From Moniliella sp. 'wahieum' (taxonomy: Eukaryota > Basidiomycota > Moniliellomycetes > Moniliellales > Moniliellaceae): a stretch of DNA of 64,000 nucleotides. Positions within the stretch are counted from its first letter, which is position 1. Every line of letters begins with the position of its first letter. Location: contig RSEE01000073.1 in NCBI GenBank assembly GCA_003971905.1, forward strand, positions 62,001 through 126,000. The letters run 5' to 3'. This document shows, one piece after another, positions 33,077 through 45,410 of this stretch. Below the pieces are notes generated by a model. That model was not told the DNA's origin. It searched no databases and worked only from the letters and a program-made list of their open reading frames with translations. The position numbers were made by a program, and so were the translations under genes.

Positions 33077-36000
33077 AGCGGAGCTCCTTCCACCGGGGTT
33101 GTTCACCACGTACGGTACATCGCCCAAGTAGACCCCTAACCTCGATCCTCAAATCGGGAACTTGTGCGGCCTCTCTACTGCCCAAAGGGCAAGCGCCAGC
33201 GTATTCGGTCCCTCGGGTCGTGATTCCAGCGGAGGCGGTAGGGAACGAAGTTTGTGCCCCCACCGGGCCAGGCGGCGACACAACTTGCCACCCATTCACA
33301 TACAGCAACGCTCTCCAGTCCTGTTGGTGCCGACGCGTTCCCTGGAAGACGAGAGCAAGAGGAAGATCATGGCGAGGGGTACATCGAGGGTAAAAGTTGC
33401 GATAAAAGTTCACCCCGGCGCCAGGCAAGCCTTGTTGTGGGCTGCCTTCGTCCCAAGCTGAATCATCAAAGCCAGGAAGATGCCAGCCTTGACGCTACCA
33501 TACAACCCTCTTCGTTGAGGGTACATCCGAGTCTTGTCCGGAACGATTCGCCCCCTGGTTGCCATCAAGAACCAATCAATCTGCACGCCTCCCAGATCGT
33601 ACGCAAAGAATACCACGGGTTCCTTGCCGTTTCAAAAGGCATCCGTTCGGGTTTGGGCGAGATGAATTCTGCCTGTTCATGGGCAGTGTCACCCTGCAAG
33701 ATGGTCAAGACATTGTGTTCCTTCAGTGCATGTGGGGGAAACTTCCAGGATCCGCTGGCCCGGTCATACGAGACATTGCCCTCCAACGAGCCGAGGAACT
33801 GGTCGTTAATCCAGACCGAGGCTGCAAAGTATTTTCCGCCCTCAAGGGTGAGGCTGATGCTCTTCGGTTGGGTAGAAGCAAATTCACCCTGCCAGATGAG
33901 GTTGCCACTGGTATGGAAGCCATAGGCATCAGCAAAGAGGACTGTACCATGGGTGGAGACGTTTATTTTGTTAAAGAAAGGATTCGGAGTCGAGGTCAAG
34001 TTGGCCGCCTTCCAGTTTCCATCGCGTTTAAAAGCTGGAGTGATCTCAGGAAGCGAATCGCGTACCTTCCACTTCCCCAAAGCAGGCGGAGCCCACTTCT
34101 GTGCAGCAGCGGCCGGACTAGGAATTTGGGCAGTGAGCGCGCCGTACGCGATGCGGTTGGCCGGAACCGTAGCGCCATTGAAGGTGACCTTGTTGATATT
34201 CGACGGAACAAAAGCAGTGAGGGGAGCAGAGGCATTGGACTGGCCTTGGATGACAAGTGTGTCTGAGGTCAGCGTCGCATTAGCAATGTGATAGGGGCCG
34301 TGAAGAAGGATGCGGTCGCCCGTGCCAACGATGGAGTCGATCGTCCCCTTGGAAGCTAGGGAAACACTCTGTGCCTTGCGAGCCCAAGCACGGTCCGACA
34401 AGGCCAACGTCACATCGACGCCATCCACTTTGGCACCCACATAGACCACTTTCCCCGCGACAGCCGACCAAGTGAGGGTGGCAATGGCCCCATTGGATTG
34501 TACCGTTACCCCGTTGGTTGCAGGGACCGTGACATTGGGGCGGCCTTGAATTTGCAGCGTGTTGGTTTTCCCTCCTGCTGTGCTCTGCACCAGCACCACA
34601 TCTTTCCCGTCGATCGCTGCCACAAAGCTCACATCAGCTGTGCTGTAGGTGACCGTGGCATGCGAGGCAGGGAGGGTCGTGTTGACAGGCAGCATAACAG
34701 AGTCCCTCCCCTCAAGTGTAATCGTGTCATTGACAAACCCGAGCGGGTACGAGACCGTAGCGGTAGACGTCGAGTCGTTCTGACGAACGACATACCATTG
34801 CGTCCCTGTGCGTGAAGGCGCGCCCAGATGGGAAATATGGGCACCCTCGCTGGTGGTGTAGCGGTCGAGGACGGTAGATGTAGCAAAGTCTGGGAAAGAG
34901 GTAAAGAAGGAGCCCAACAGACCATAGTCTCCCAACTTGTCCCGCTTTATTCTTCGCTCATCCAGGGCCGCGCCGTAATCGTAGCTAGTGTACACCAAGC
35001 CACCGAACGCAACATTGCCAAAATTGGTTCCACCAAAGCCCATGTAGCGCGAGATCATCTTAACTCCCTGTGCAAGTGCATCCTTATCGAAAGTTTCCAC
35101 AAAATCGGGGGAAAGCAGTTGGGAACATGCCTCATACCCCACTCCGCCATACGGATCGTAGCTCCCTCCCTGGAACTCAGGGATGAACTGAGGGTTGTGA
35201 GGCGCAATCCGGCTCAAGTTATAGTAGGCATCCGCTTTGACGGGGTTCCATTTCGTTGGGTTTCCACAGTCGAATCGTTGTCTGTTTTGTAATGGTACAG
35301 GGTTAGTATCGTTTCTTTATCACGGTCGAGCACAATTCACGTACGGGTACGTGTCTTGCCCCCAAATGTCGAGCTTGGTGTCATTGGCGTAATCCACCCC
35401 CCTTCCTACCTGGTTAAAGGTGGTGGGCACAACGATTCCATTGGCATGGTAGGTATCGATCAGCTGGTCAAAGTAAGCCTGCATCGGTCCTGACTGCTCG
35501 AACTCGTTCTCGATCTGCACCGCAATCACCGTCCCTCTCGCAGGATCAATCTCGCCGTTGTGCACCTTCAACTGGTAGGGCGCTGTGGCCTTGGCCACCG
35601 CCGAAATAAAGGGAGTCCAAGCATCCTGCCACACTTTGGATCCGGTACGCAGCTGGGTGTCCAGGTTCTGCACCCACCCCGGCATGCCCCCTCCGTTGAC
35701 CTCGGCATTGATGTAAGGCCCAGGCCGGACAATCACAAAGAGTCCCACGTCTTTGGCCAACTGAAGGAATGCCGACAGATCGTTCACGCCTTCGAGTGCG
35801 AGGCTCTTGGGATCCGCGCTTGGCTGGCTCAGACCCCAGAAAGTGTACATCGACACAGTGTTGAACCCAGCCGCCTTGAGTTTCTCCAGCGCATCCCGCC
35901 ACAGAGCAGGTACTGGCAGACGGAACGGATGGAACTCGAAAGCGTTCAGCACAATGTCATGCCCGGCAATCTTGAGGTTGTTATTGTCCCAAGTGACAGC

Positions 36001-36084
36001 GGGCGCGTCTTGCAGGGGCAGGCTCCACGCTGGAATTGGAGGGAGCAAAACTGCTAATAAGGGTAGCAGATACTTGAGGAGCAT
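33077..36084 (-). pseudogene. Secreted beta-galactosidase, GH35 (copy 2, C-terminal part frame-broken)
   Basis: Exon 1 is 36084-35345, the intron 35344-35282 (63 nt, same splice positions as copy 1) and exon 2 from 35281. The signal peptide MLLKYLLPLLAVLL, the acid/base motif AVQIENEF and the nucleophile motif IPEFQGGSYD are all intact, and the frame is continuous to about 33610. From there to 33077 the DNA still aligns with copy 1, but with many one- or two-base gaps, mostly in short homopolymers (for example CCCC to CCC). The last ~170 residues are therefore scrambled and the copy-1 stop is not reached in frame. Substitutions are few relative to indels, which is unlike normal pseudogene decay. 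It may be a functional gene with a badly called 3' end, or a real pseudogene. Confidence 0.85.
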
Positions 36085-37145
36085 ATCTGCAAGTGTGCCA
36101 GCAGCGGGGTTGGCGTTGAGAAGTATGAGAGGGGCTGCTGCGAAGACGATGGTATTTACCCATCTGACGCCGAACAGGCAATGCCCTCCGTCGATCTTGT
36201 TGGAGTGGATGAGAAAAGGATGTGGGTGCCCGATCCCCACAACCGATAACCGAGAACATGTTGAAGAGATTGGCTCCCAGGAACAGGGCTGGCCGCAAGC
36301 CATAATCTCGATCATCGATCATCGATAACCGAAGGACAGGGACAGAGACGCGGTGCAATAAGTAAACCCTACCCTTCTCCAATATACTCACCGAAAATAA
36401 GGCCGATTGCATCGCGTGGACCGAATATCGCCATGTGGCAGGGGGGTGGCCCGAGCACAGGATTAGGGGGGCGGCGAAAGCAGGCGTGGCATCAAGGTGG
36501 CTGAATCCCGATGCCAAGCCAAACAGCAATCAAGGTAATCAAGAACTGGAGGTCGACAGACAATAGGGATTGATTGCTGGTGGGCAATAGTAGAGAGTAG
36601 CGGAGAGGGAGGAGGAGGAGGGAGGGGATGAGAGGGAGGACTATAAGCTACGACTGCCAAAACTTCAAAAGGAGGCGGATTGCCTCAGACTTCCGCCCCG
36701 GCGGGGTTAGCGGAGCTGCTGGGAGGAAGTGGTTGGGAGCGCCAGAGTCCGACTATGTTCTTGGCAGACTGCACTAGTGTTTCCTCAACAGTGCCCCCCA
36801 GATTCTTAGGAACCCCTCCTCACCCGGCCATACCAGACAGGCCAGGTAGTCGACAGTGATGACACGATGACGTGTCCGCATCCACTGGCATCTCGACTTT
36901 GGGTGTAACTCACATCTATATCGACTTGGATGGGCATGTTTTCATTGCGGTGTGGCTGGATATACCCGCGGGAATAATCGGATGGAAAAAAGGACTCGAC
37001 TGGGTGCGGAGAGTAATTAGTTTGAGCTCCCCATGATTTGGGCAGGGGAGCAGACTGTTTTCCGACGACCAAATGGCGTTTTGCACCGTCAATCAAACTA
37101 TACTGACTGCGGCTGTACTTTGATCTCCTCTTCCCGTCGCAGCTA
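33077..37145 (-). repeat. Tandem duplication, unit B
   Basis: Second unit of the beta-galactosidase duplication, including about 1 kb of upstream DNA with shared motifs such as CACCCGGCCATACCAG (36824) and CACCGTCAATC (37084). Confidence 0.8.
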
Positions 37146-37414
37146 GGCGCCATTACCCGTTGCAGTGGAAATGTGGGACAGCAATCTCTGAAGATGTGCG
37201 ATCTGAGTACACATTCATCAAATTATCAAAGGCACGTCTATAATACCTATACGTAGGAGACAAGGTTTCTGTCGCCTCTCCGGGGATCACTGTCTTTTTT
37301 GTGTGGTCAACATGTCAATTGTAGAGGAGATGGTCCAAGGTCTTGTGGAAGGGAGACCGAGATGAGTCACATATGTGACATAGAGCATGGATCATTGGCG
37401 TTTCCACCACTGGA
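36085..37414. other. Upstream region of beta-galactosidase copy 2 and GAPDH 3' flank
   Basis: No gene is seen. Contains CGATCAT heptads (36309-36329) and the duplicated upstream segments described for unit B. Confidence 0.55.
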
Positions 37415-38514
<1,100 letters not shown>

Positions 38515-38629
38515 GGGTGTAAAGTGCGGGTAGGATGATAAGATGGGTTGTGTGAGGTTGCTGGGGCGGTTGCTGTGCAAGAGGGGAGATGCGGATGTGG
38601 TCCTCGTAGCCAAAGGAGAGGAGAGATGC

Positions 38630-38637
38630 GTATATAT
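38630..38637 (-). promoter_or_regulatory. Possible TATA element of GAPDH
   Basis: TATATATA about 120 bp upstream of the GAPDH ATG on the minus strand, a reasonable spacing for a highly expressed fungal gene. Position-based inference. Confidence 0.4.
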
Positions 38638-39379
38638 ACGCCTCCCGCTGCAGGCTCCAAAAATAATGCATGGGCGCCAAGCGCGTCGTGTGCTTCACAA
38701 CTGATGGAAAAACAAAAAGCCCCTGGGAAGGGCGCTGTTCAATTACGGCAAGGCTCCAACTTGACCGCCCTCCCGCCTCCGCTTAACGCCGTGGCGTAGA
38801 CCATTTGCGCCCATACGGCGATTAATGAGTTTGCCATGGACTACGCGGACTATTATACACATCGGTCTTCCAACAGAATTTCGGTTTGCACAAAACCCCC
38901 TTGTCTCGTCTCTATCACCCATCTTTCGGTAATGCCTCAAATCTCTCCCCACATCTCCCCACCCCCACCACCAACAAACCACCAAACAGGGAGCACAGGG
39001 GGTCTCCTATACGTTCACGGGCCCTTTGTCGGTGGTCATATTCATAGCTGCGCCTAACTATAGGCGGAGAAACAGCGTTGGTGAGCGTACTCTTGGAACT
39101 ATGTAAGGTAGGGAGTCAACGTCTGTCCTCTGTTTCTCGCATAGTTTGATGAAGCTTGAAGGGGGGGCAACCGCCGTCTTTTTCAGATCTCAGAGTGGTA
39201 CGCAACACCATCTGCATCATCGAAAAAGACATCATTGCATCACATCAGGGCATGCGATGAAACGTACCCCCGTATACCATTACCCCCGCGGGCGTATAAA
39301 TGTACCCGACACCCCTGAAACTGCGCACTCTCGGTGCGTTTTCCATTGGAGGATAGGATCGGCGAGGCTAAGTGAGAAC

Positions 39380-39414
39380 CTTGAATCTTGAAGCTTGAAT
39401 CTTGAAGTTTGAAG
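39380..39414 (+). repeat. 7-bp tandem repeat CTTGAAT/G, five units
   Basis: CTTGAAT, CTTGAAG, CTTGAAT, CTTGAAG, TTTGAAG in series; intergenic. Confidence 0.9.
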
Positions 39415-39585
39415 TGAGATATGAGAAGTGTTGATTTACTCGGCTCCTGTCGGTTGCTCATAAGGCCCAAGGCTTGTAGCAAGTGCCGTGGGCGCAAATC
39501 AACATAAGGTCACACATCCGTTCATTTATGATTCAAGGTACACGGGGTAGAACGACAACCGTCATTGACTGAAGGTTGCATCCAA

Positions 39586-39657
39586 GGGCGGATAGCTCAG
39601 GGGTAGAGCGCTTGCTTAGCATGCATGAGGTCCGGGGTTCAATTCCCTGTTCGTCCA
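39586..39657 (+). tRNA. tRNA-Ala (anticodon AGC)
   Basis: A 72-nt cloverleaf without intron. The acceptor stem GGGCGGA pairs with TTCGTCC, allowing G-U pairs, followed by discriminator A. The D arm is GCTC...GAGC, the anticodon stem/loop CTTGC-TTAGCAT-GCATG shows AGC, and the T arm CGGGG-TTCAATT-CCCTG has the GGTTCAA B box. The A-box-like TAGCTCAGGGG is present. An internal Pol III promoter is therefore intact. Confidence 0.93.
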
Positions 39658-40070
39658 AACCATTTTTGCCACTTTTTCTTTTCTGGGTACGCAGGCTGGC
39701 CGAGCATGAACAGGACTATGAGAATCCCCATCTAGGCGAGGGGGATCCCAGTTCCTCCAAGGGAAATCCACGTGTATACCGCTACTTGGTTTTTGACGTG
39801 GGATTGGAAACCGTGAGGTAGGGAGGGGGTTTCTGGCAGCACCCCAGCAAGTGAATTCAAAAATCAGAATTCAGAACTTCAGTTCCCGGATCCGATTCTA
39901 TTTCTCCACCTCTCCTCTCCTCTGATCGGTCGCGGTCACAGTCGCGGTCTCGTTCAGGGTTTCATTCATGGTCTCGTACTCGTTCCAAGCGTAGACATCC
40001 CCTGGCCATGGAGTGGACAAGTGTTCTCAAATGTCAGATCTCAGATCTCAAATCTCATGCGGGTTACAAT
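39658..40070. other. Intergenic region after tRNA-Ala
   Basis: A T-rich Pol III terminator-like run (TTTTTGCCACTTTTTCTTTT, about 39663-39682) follows the tRNA. TCAGATC heptads at 40034-40054. No gene. Confidence 0.5.
39663..39682 (+). terminator. T-rich Pol III terminator of tRNA-Ala
   Basis: Runs of five and four T begin a few bases past the tRNA 3' end, as expected for RNA polymerase III. Confidence 0.6.
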
Positions 40071-43000
40071 TTACACCGTAGGCGCCACATGCTCGTACGA
40101 CGCGTCCGAGACGGTCGACTGTTGGGTACTGGTCTTCTTCAACGCCGGGGGGTCGAGCTGTTCCGCCTCCTCTCCCGTCTGACCAGGCTCGTACTGGTAC
40201 GCGTCGCCCGTGCCATGCTCCGGAACTTCGTGCGCTTCACCCGACGTGCCGGCCTCGGCAGCCGCGCGCGGACCACGTACTCCGCCTCCCACACGGCCAT
40301 GGGAACGTCGACCCGACCCGACGCGCAAGCCGCGCTTCAACGACGCAGAGGGGGACACGCTAGCCAGCTCGGGCGGGGGCGACGCAGCATCGTCCTGGGC
40401 CAAGGGCACAGGTGCTGGTTCGTCGGTCAACTGTACGCTGTGGTGGCCAGACGTGTGCGCCGACGTGTCCTCAAGCGAGGTCCCACTCCCACGCTGGTCC
40501 GCCGCCGGGTCCAAGAGCAAGGACTGCGCTTCTTGCATGATACTTTCCGCGGTCGGGGTGATCAGTTCGGTAGACTGGGCCTCAGTAGTGTGGGACGGGG
40601 ACGCGGGCGTGGGGTCAAGTTCCAATCCGAGTCCGAGTCCGTGTGCGTGTTCACGTCCACGTCCAAATCCAAACCCAGACCCAACTCCTGATGCAGGAGC
40701 AGCGGCAGCGGCAGGCGCAGACGCAGGCGGGGGAGGGTGGGCCTGAGCTGCGCGCAAGCGGGCTGCGGCGATCGAGGTACGGGAAGGACGCATATCAATT
40801 GGCCGAGTGCGACGACGGACGGGTACTGCACGTACGCCCCCGCGCACAGAGGAGGAAACTGTCCCGGTGCGTGACGGGTGGGCTAGAGCTTGAGTTTGCG
40901 CCTGCGCTTGCGCCTGTACCGTCTGCAAGACAGCCGGGATGACGGCATCGTAGTATTGGACCAGGTCCTTGGCCAAGAGGTAAGGATGGGACGCGTTGAT
41001 CGTTTGGCTGCCCAGTTCCCGGAGGGGCGGAGCAAGCTGCGGCCCAGGCTGCGGCCCAGTTTGGCCGTGTACAACGGATCGGCGCCCGGGCCGTCGGTGG
41101 CGGCGAGTAACTGCGAAAGATGTTGGGTAAGGGCTGCAAGGGAGGAGATGTGAACTTTGGGCAGTTTGGCCAGGACAGATTGCAAGTCGTTCAAGATCGC
41201 AGTGTGCACTTGGGCTGTCTGGGCGGGAGAGAGGGAAGCTTGGTCCGACGGCGACGGGGTGTCCGATTCAGTTGCCTTGCCCTTACCAGAACGGAGTAGC
41301 GCTTCTTCCTGTGCCGTGGCCGCACGGTACACACTCCAAACGGTGTCCCAAGAAGTTTGTGGGACCAGTGTTTCCTCCAACTCGGCTGCCCAGGTCTTGA
41401 CCAGCGAAGCCAAAACCGGGGGGTCAGCCGGGGCTAGAAGGGCCAAAAGCCGCTCATCGCGCTCGGTCACACTGGCCCCTTCCTCTCCGGGGACCACTTC
41501 CGCCGCTTGATCTTCCTTCAACGCCTGGATCAGACGCGACCGTAGGCCATGCAGCGCTGTCAGAGGCACATCGTACAGCCATACTTTGCGTTTCTCTGCG
41601 TTGCGTGCCTGGAGCAGATTGGCTTCCAGCGTCGCTCGATCGGCCTCTGGCGCCGTGGGGCTCGCCTCACCCGCGCCAGGCGGGGGAGGAAGGGAAAGAA
41701 AGCCAGGAGGTACAGGCCATCGCTCGTCATTGTTATACGCCCGCTCCAATGCGGTGAGCAACAATCGCAACACGCGCGGCGGAGCTGGCAAGCCGGCCGA
41801 TTGACCGGGCGAAGGACTGAGCGTCGTTTGGGCACCCTCCGTGTCGGGGAAGGAGATGGCCAGCGCGCGCGCCCGATCCCATTTGACCAAGTTCATTCCA
41901 AACCCAAACGAGCCCATCCCTTCGAGCGAGTCCAGCTCATGGTGGTAGAAGGGATGGAAAACTTGTGGAAGAGGCGCATAGGGTCCCGTCCCATACCCTC
42001 GGATCAGCGTCGTAAGATCCACCGACGCCTGGTACATTTCGGCTGGGACATGCTTGTGCGCCGCGCGGGCCCCATACACTTTGGTCAGGGGTTTGAATGC
42101 TTCGCTGTACTGGGCCAGCGCTGTGCCGATCGCCCGCGCCCGTTCGGTCTCCCATTTTTCGCAAAGCGAAAGCTGGGCAAAGATGGCCTGTTCCATAGCG
42201 CACCGCGCCTGGTCCAGCTCTTCCACCAACGCTACGTATTTGTCTTCGGCCACCTGAGAGTCTTTGCGCAGACGTACATGTTTCGCCTCCCCCGCCGTGC
42301 CGGAGGCGCTGGCCGAGGCAGCAGCAAACCCACTCGTGACCGCGGCACGCACGTTGCCCCAAATTGAAGGAGGGACATCGGACCCGGCCGAGGCAGAGCG
42401 AGCGGCAGCAGCACCGGCCTGGGCCGCGCGGCTGGCCTCTTCCAGACGGTGAAGGGAGAGGGTACCGGCGCGCTGCAAGCTGGCTCCAAACCCAGCCAGG
42501 CCCGAGGGCGCGAGGTGCGGAGATCCTGCTGGTTTGTCCTCTGCCGTGTTGGTAGGGGCTGGGCCTTGGGTGGGTGTGCGGTCCTTGAAGCCAAATTGGG
42601 CACGGAGGGAGGTTTGATGTGCTTGTTCAGCAGGGTCTGAGCCCGATGGCTCGGCGGGATCGGACGAGGTGACAGAGGAGGTAGCCTCCGAGCGTTCGCG
42701 TAGGTGTTGTCGACGTGCCTCGGTGAGAGAGAGGATGGGTTGTCCGTCCGAGGGGGCGAAGCGAGCGGCCTCTTCTGCCTCATCGGCCAGACGGCACTTG
42801 CTCTCATACTCCTCTCGGAGTTTGTCGACCTTGTCAGACATGCGTTCGAGCGAGTCGAGTTGTTTTTCGATTGCGGTCCAGGCACGGCGGAGACGGCCAT
42901 GGTGCATGAGCGTCCACTGGGAAAAGGGCTCGACAATACGGTTGTCCAACGCCTTGGCGGCCGCGTGGTGGGCGGCGGCCTGGGTATGGGCATCGGACTC

Positions 43001-43413
43001 GGCCTGAGCCCAGGCGCCAGCGGCCGAAGTAAAGCCAGGGACGTTGGAGGCCAGCTTGGCAAGGGAGGTGTAGGAGCGGGCATGCAGGCCCGCTTCGGGG
43101 AAGAGGGGGGTCAAGTCGAGGCCGGTGGGCACCGGCTGGGCCAGGGCGTCTGCGTGGGCACTTTCCGCACGGGCGCGCTGGGATACAAGGGCAACGACAC
43201 GCATGTTGAGGTCGGCGCCGGCCTGGAGGAAAGAAAAGAGACGGACGAGGGGGAGGCGGTAGGTGGCGACGCTGCCCGGGGGGCCGTTGGGGTCGGGCGG
43301 GGGGCGTCGGGGGCGGCAGCGAGGAGGCCGGCGGCGGGGCAGCGGCCCGAGGGCCAGAAGGACGAGGCGATGGTCGCCGGCAGCTGCACGGCGTAGGCCG
43401 AGGGGAGCGTCAT
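40071..43413 (-). CDS. F-BAR / RhoGAP-like protein (Rgd2-type), one frame break
   Basis: About 1,100 residues. The likely start is ATG 43413 (MTLPSAYAVQLPATIASSFWP), resembling the opening of F-BAR domains. The frame used from ~43212 onward continues AGADLNMRVVALVSQRARAE and long helices with KQLDSLERMSDKVDKLREEY. The join between these two parts needs a small intron or an indel. The centre has FHPFYHHELDSLEGMGSFGFG, and a RhoGAP-like region contains VWLYDVPLTALHGLRSRLIQ, VLASLVKTWAAELEETLVP, and KLPKVHISSLAALTQHLSQL. A C4 run at about 41023 shifts the frame; one added base gives LRELGSQTINASHPYLLAKD, continuing to the stop at 40071 through a disordered tail. It would remodel membranes and stimulate GTP hydrolysis by Rho/Cdc42-type GTPases. 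I do not see a clean Arg-finger motif, so GAP activity is uncertain. Confidence 0.68.
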
Positions 43414-43816
43414 CGCAGGCAAGGCAGCCCAGGGGGGGTGGTGGTGGTGGGGATAGCCTAAAGCCACCCCACCCCACGTGGCGCACCGGCCCTGCGTGGA
43501 GCCACTGGTCACGTGCGGTGGGCCGCCTGCTGACATCAGCCGCCGCGCGAGGCCGACGAGTGACAGCGTGGCAGGCCGATGGGGCGGGTGGCTGCTGCGG
43601 GCCGATGCAGGCCCAGCTAAAAGCTCGTCTACCCTGCCGCTCTACTTCGCCTACGCTGCGCTGCCCTGCCTGCCTCCCCCCGGCCCAGACGCCGACAGAT
43701 TGGATTCCAAGCAGCAGCCCACACGCTGCCTCGTCTACAGCCGCCGCAGCCGAGCCCTGGCCCTGGCCACGTGCACGCACTGCGCCACGCGCCCAGCCGA
43801 GAGCCACACGCGCCGT
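43414..43816. other. Short intergenic region
   Basis: Promoter side of the F-BAR gene and 3' flank of the RRM gene. A long open minus-strand frame crosses it but codes for low-complexity peptide. Confidence 0.45.
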
Positions 43817-44818
43817 CTAGTCCAGCTCCATGCTCTCGCCCACCTTGGCGCCCTTGCGTTTCCCCTTGGCCTTGGCCGGCTTGGCCAGTGGCGCGCCCGT
43901 GCGCTTTTTGGGGTCGAAGCTGCGTGGGGGGAGAGGCCAGCAGGGTCAGCCATCGGTCCCCGCACCAATCCAGCACCAGCCTCCGCAGGGACAAGGCAGT
44001 AGATGCAGGGGAGGGAGAGAAGAAAGAGAGAATAAAGAAGAAAATAGAGAGACCAAAAAGACGTACCCAGTAGTCCCCAGACGTTCCGAAAGCGGGATGG
44101 TGATCCGAGACTTGAGCGAAGGGGTGGCGGTGGGCGCCTTGCCATTCTTGGCTGCCTTGGCTGCCATCTGCACCGCCTTGGCCTTCTTCTCCGCGGGGGA
44201 AAGACCGAGTCCCATACGTTTCTGCAAGCTCGGTGGCGGGGGCTTGGTCTCCTTGGCCTTGCCACCAGTATCCTTGGTGTTGTGGGATTTGGCCTGGGAG
44301 CCTCGCGGGCCAGCAGTCGACGCGGCGGGCCCCGTTGCTGGGGCGTGCGCAGGCGGCTGGTTCCCCGACGCATACGGAGCGGGGGAATCGAGCAGGTCAG
44401 GAGCAGCAGCGACGTGCGGCGCCACTCCTGGTTCCAAGCGACCTTGGGCATTCAGTCGTTCGCGTGCGGCGGCACTTGCTTGGCCCGTAAAGCTGGCGAG
44501 GCCGGCACCGAGGTCGGATGTGCGCGGCGCGACGGACAACACCCGTCCATCGGCCAAGCAGCCATTGAGCGATGCACACGCCGCGTTCGCATCGTCCCGC
44601 CTAACAAACGCGACTTCGAAGCTAAGGCTAGGATAGTTGAGTGACGGCGGCGGTCGTTCGGTCACGGCTTCGACCGGGCCAAACGGTTCAAAGGTCAACT
44701 CAATGTCCTCGGTCGTCGTGCCCTTGGCCACGTTGCCCACCACCACCACATACGGGCCACCCGAGCCACGAATGTTGATGGATGTAGGCGGGTAGGCGGG
44801 GGCGTGGTTGCGTGCCAT
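43817..44818 (-). CDS. RNA-binding protein with one RRM
   Basis: Exon 1 is 44818-44067, the intron 44066-43920 (147 nt, donor GTACGT, acceptor CAG) and exon 2 43919-43817; the product is 284 residues. The RRM lies at about residues 20-100, with RNP2 VVVVGNV and RNP1-like FEVAFVRRDD. A disordered Pro/Ala-rich linker follows, then a Lys-rich stretch with LQKRMGLGLSPAEKKAKAV. The end, spliced to SFDPKKRTGAPLAKPAKAKG, is basic and finishes ESMELD. The single RRM with Lys/Arg-rich ends recalls mRNA-export adaptors (Yra1/Mlo3-like), but that is inference. Upstream in-frame ATGs (44974, 44998) would add a poorly structured leader; 44818 is preferred. Confidence 0.8.
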
Positions 44819-45410
44819 GAGTCCAGGAAGAAACGAGGGCGATGGTGGTTGTCCGCCGTTCGGCCTACTAACGCGACTGACGCGCGCACCTGCCCTGTTG
44901 ACGGGGGATGGAATTAGCTCGCTCGGATTTTTTTTTAATATTGTTTTTGTTTTGTTTGTTTTGTTGGTGCTCATCGAACCGATCGTTCGTTCCGACACTC
45001 CGCGCTCGAACCTCCCAAATTTAGTCCTTCTTTTGACACGCTACGAGAGGCTGCCTCGGCCCATGCGGAGAGCAGACAGGCACCTGCCCCGCCGTCCACC
45101 CCCCTCCAACCCCCACCGCTCTGCCAGTCGGACCAAGGCTACCTCAGCAATCGTACGTCTGTCCCATCTCTACCCGGGTGCACTAGGAGCCGCAAAGACA
45201 AACAACCACAAAGCAAAGAGTCCATACAGTCCATACAGCCCGAATGTTCGTCCTGTTGTCTTGATGCCTGTCAGGTGCACGCGCCCCAAACGAGGCTAAG
45301 CCCCCAAACACCTATCAAAGGGGAGGGGGGGAGGAGGAGGGGAGGAAGGAGAGAGGGAAAGAGAAGGGCAAGGGAAAGAGAAAGAGAGGAGGGGCGGGGG
45401 GGGATGGAGG
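44819..45410. other. Intergenic region
   Basis: RRM promoter with a T-rich tract (44928-44965), and a G/A-rich tract (45318-45405) at the 3' flank of the kinase gene. No gene. Confidence 0.5.

Larger units (their letters stand above)
38515..39585. other. GAPDH promoter region and spacer to tRNA-Ala
   Basis: Presumably carries the strong GAPDH promoter; a pyrimidine/purine-rich stretch and TATATATA (38630-38637) lie about 120 bp upstream of the start. CTTGAAT heptads at 39380-39414. No further gene. Confidence 0.5.
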
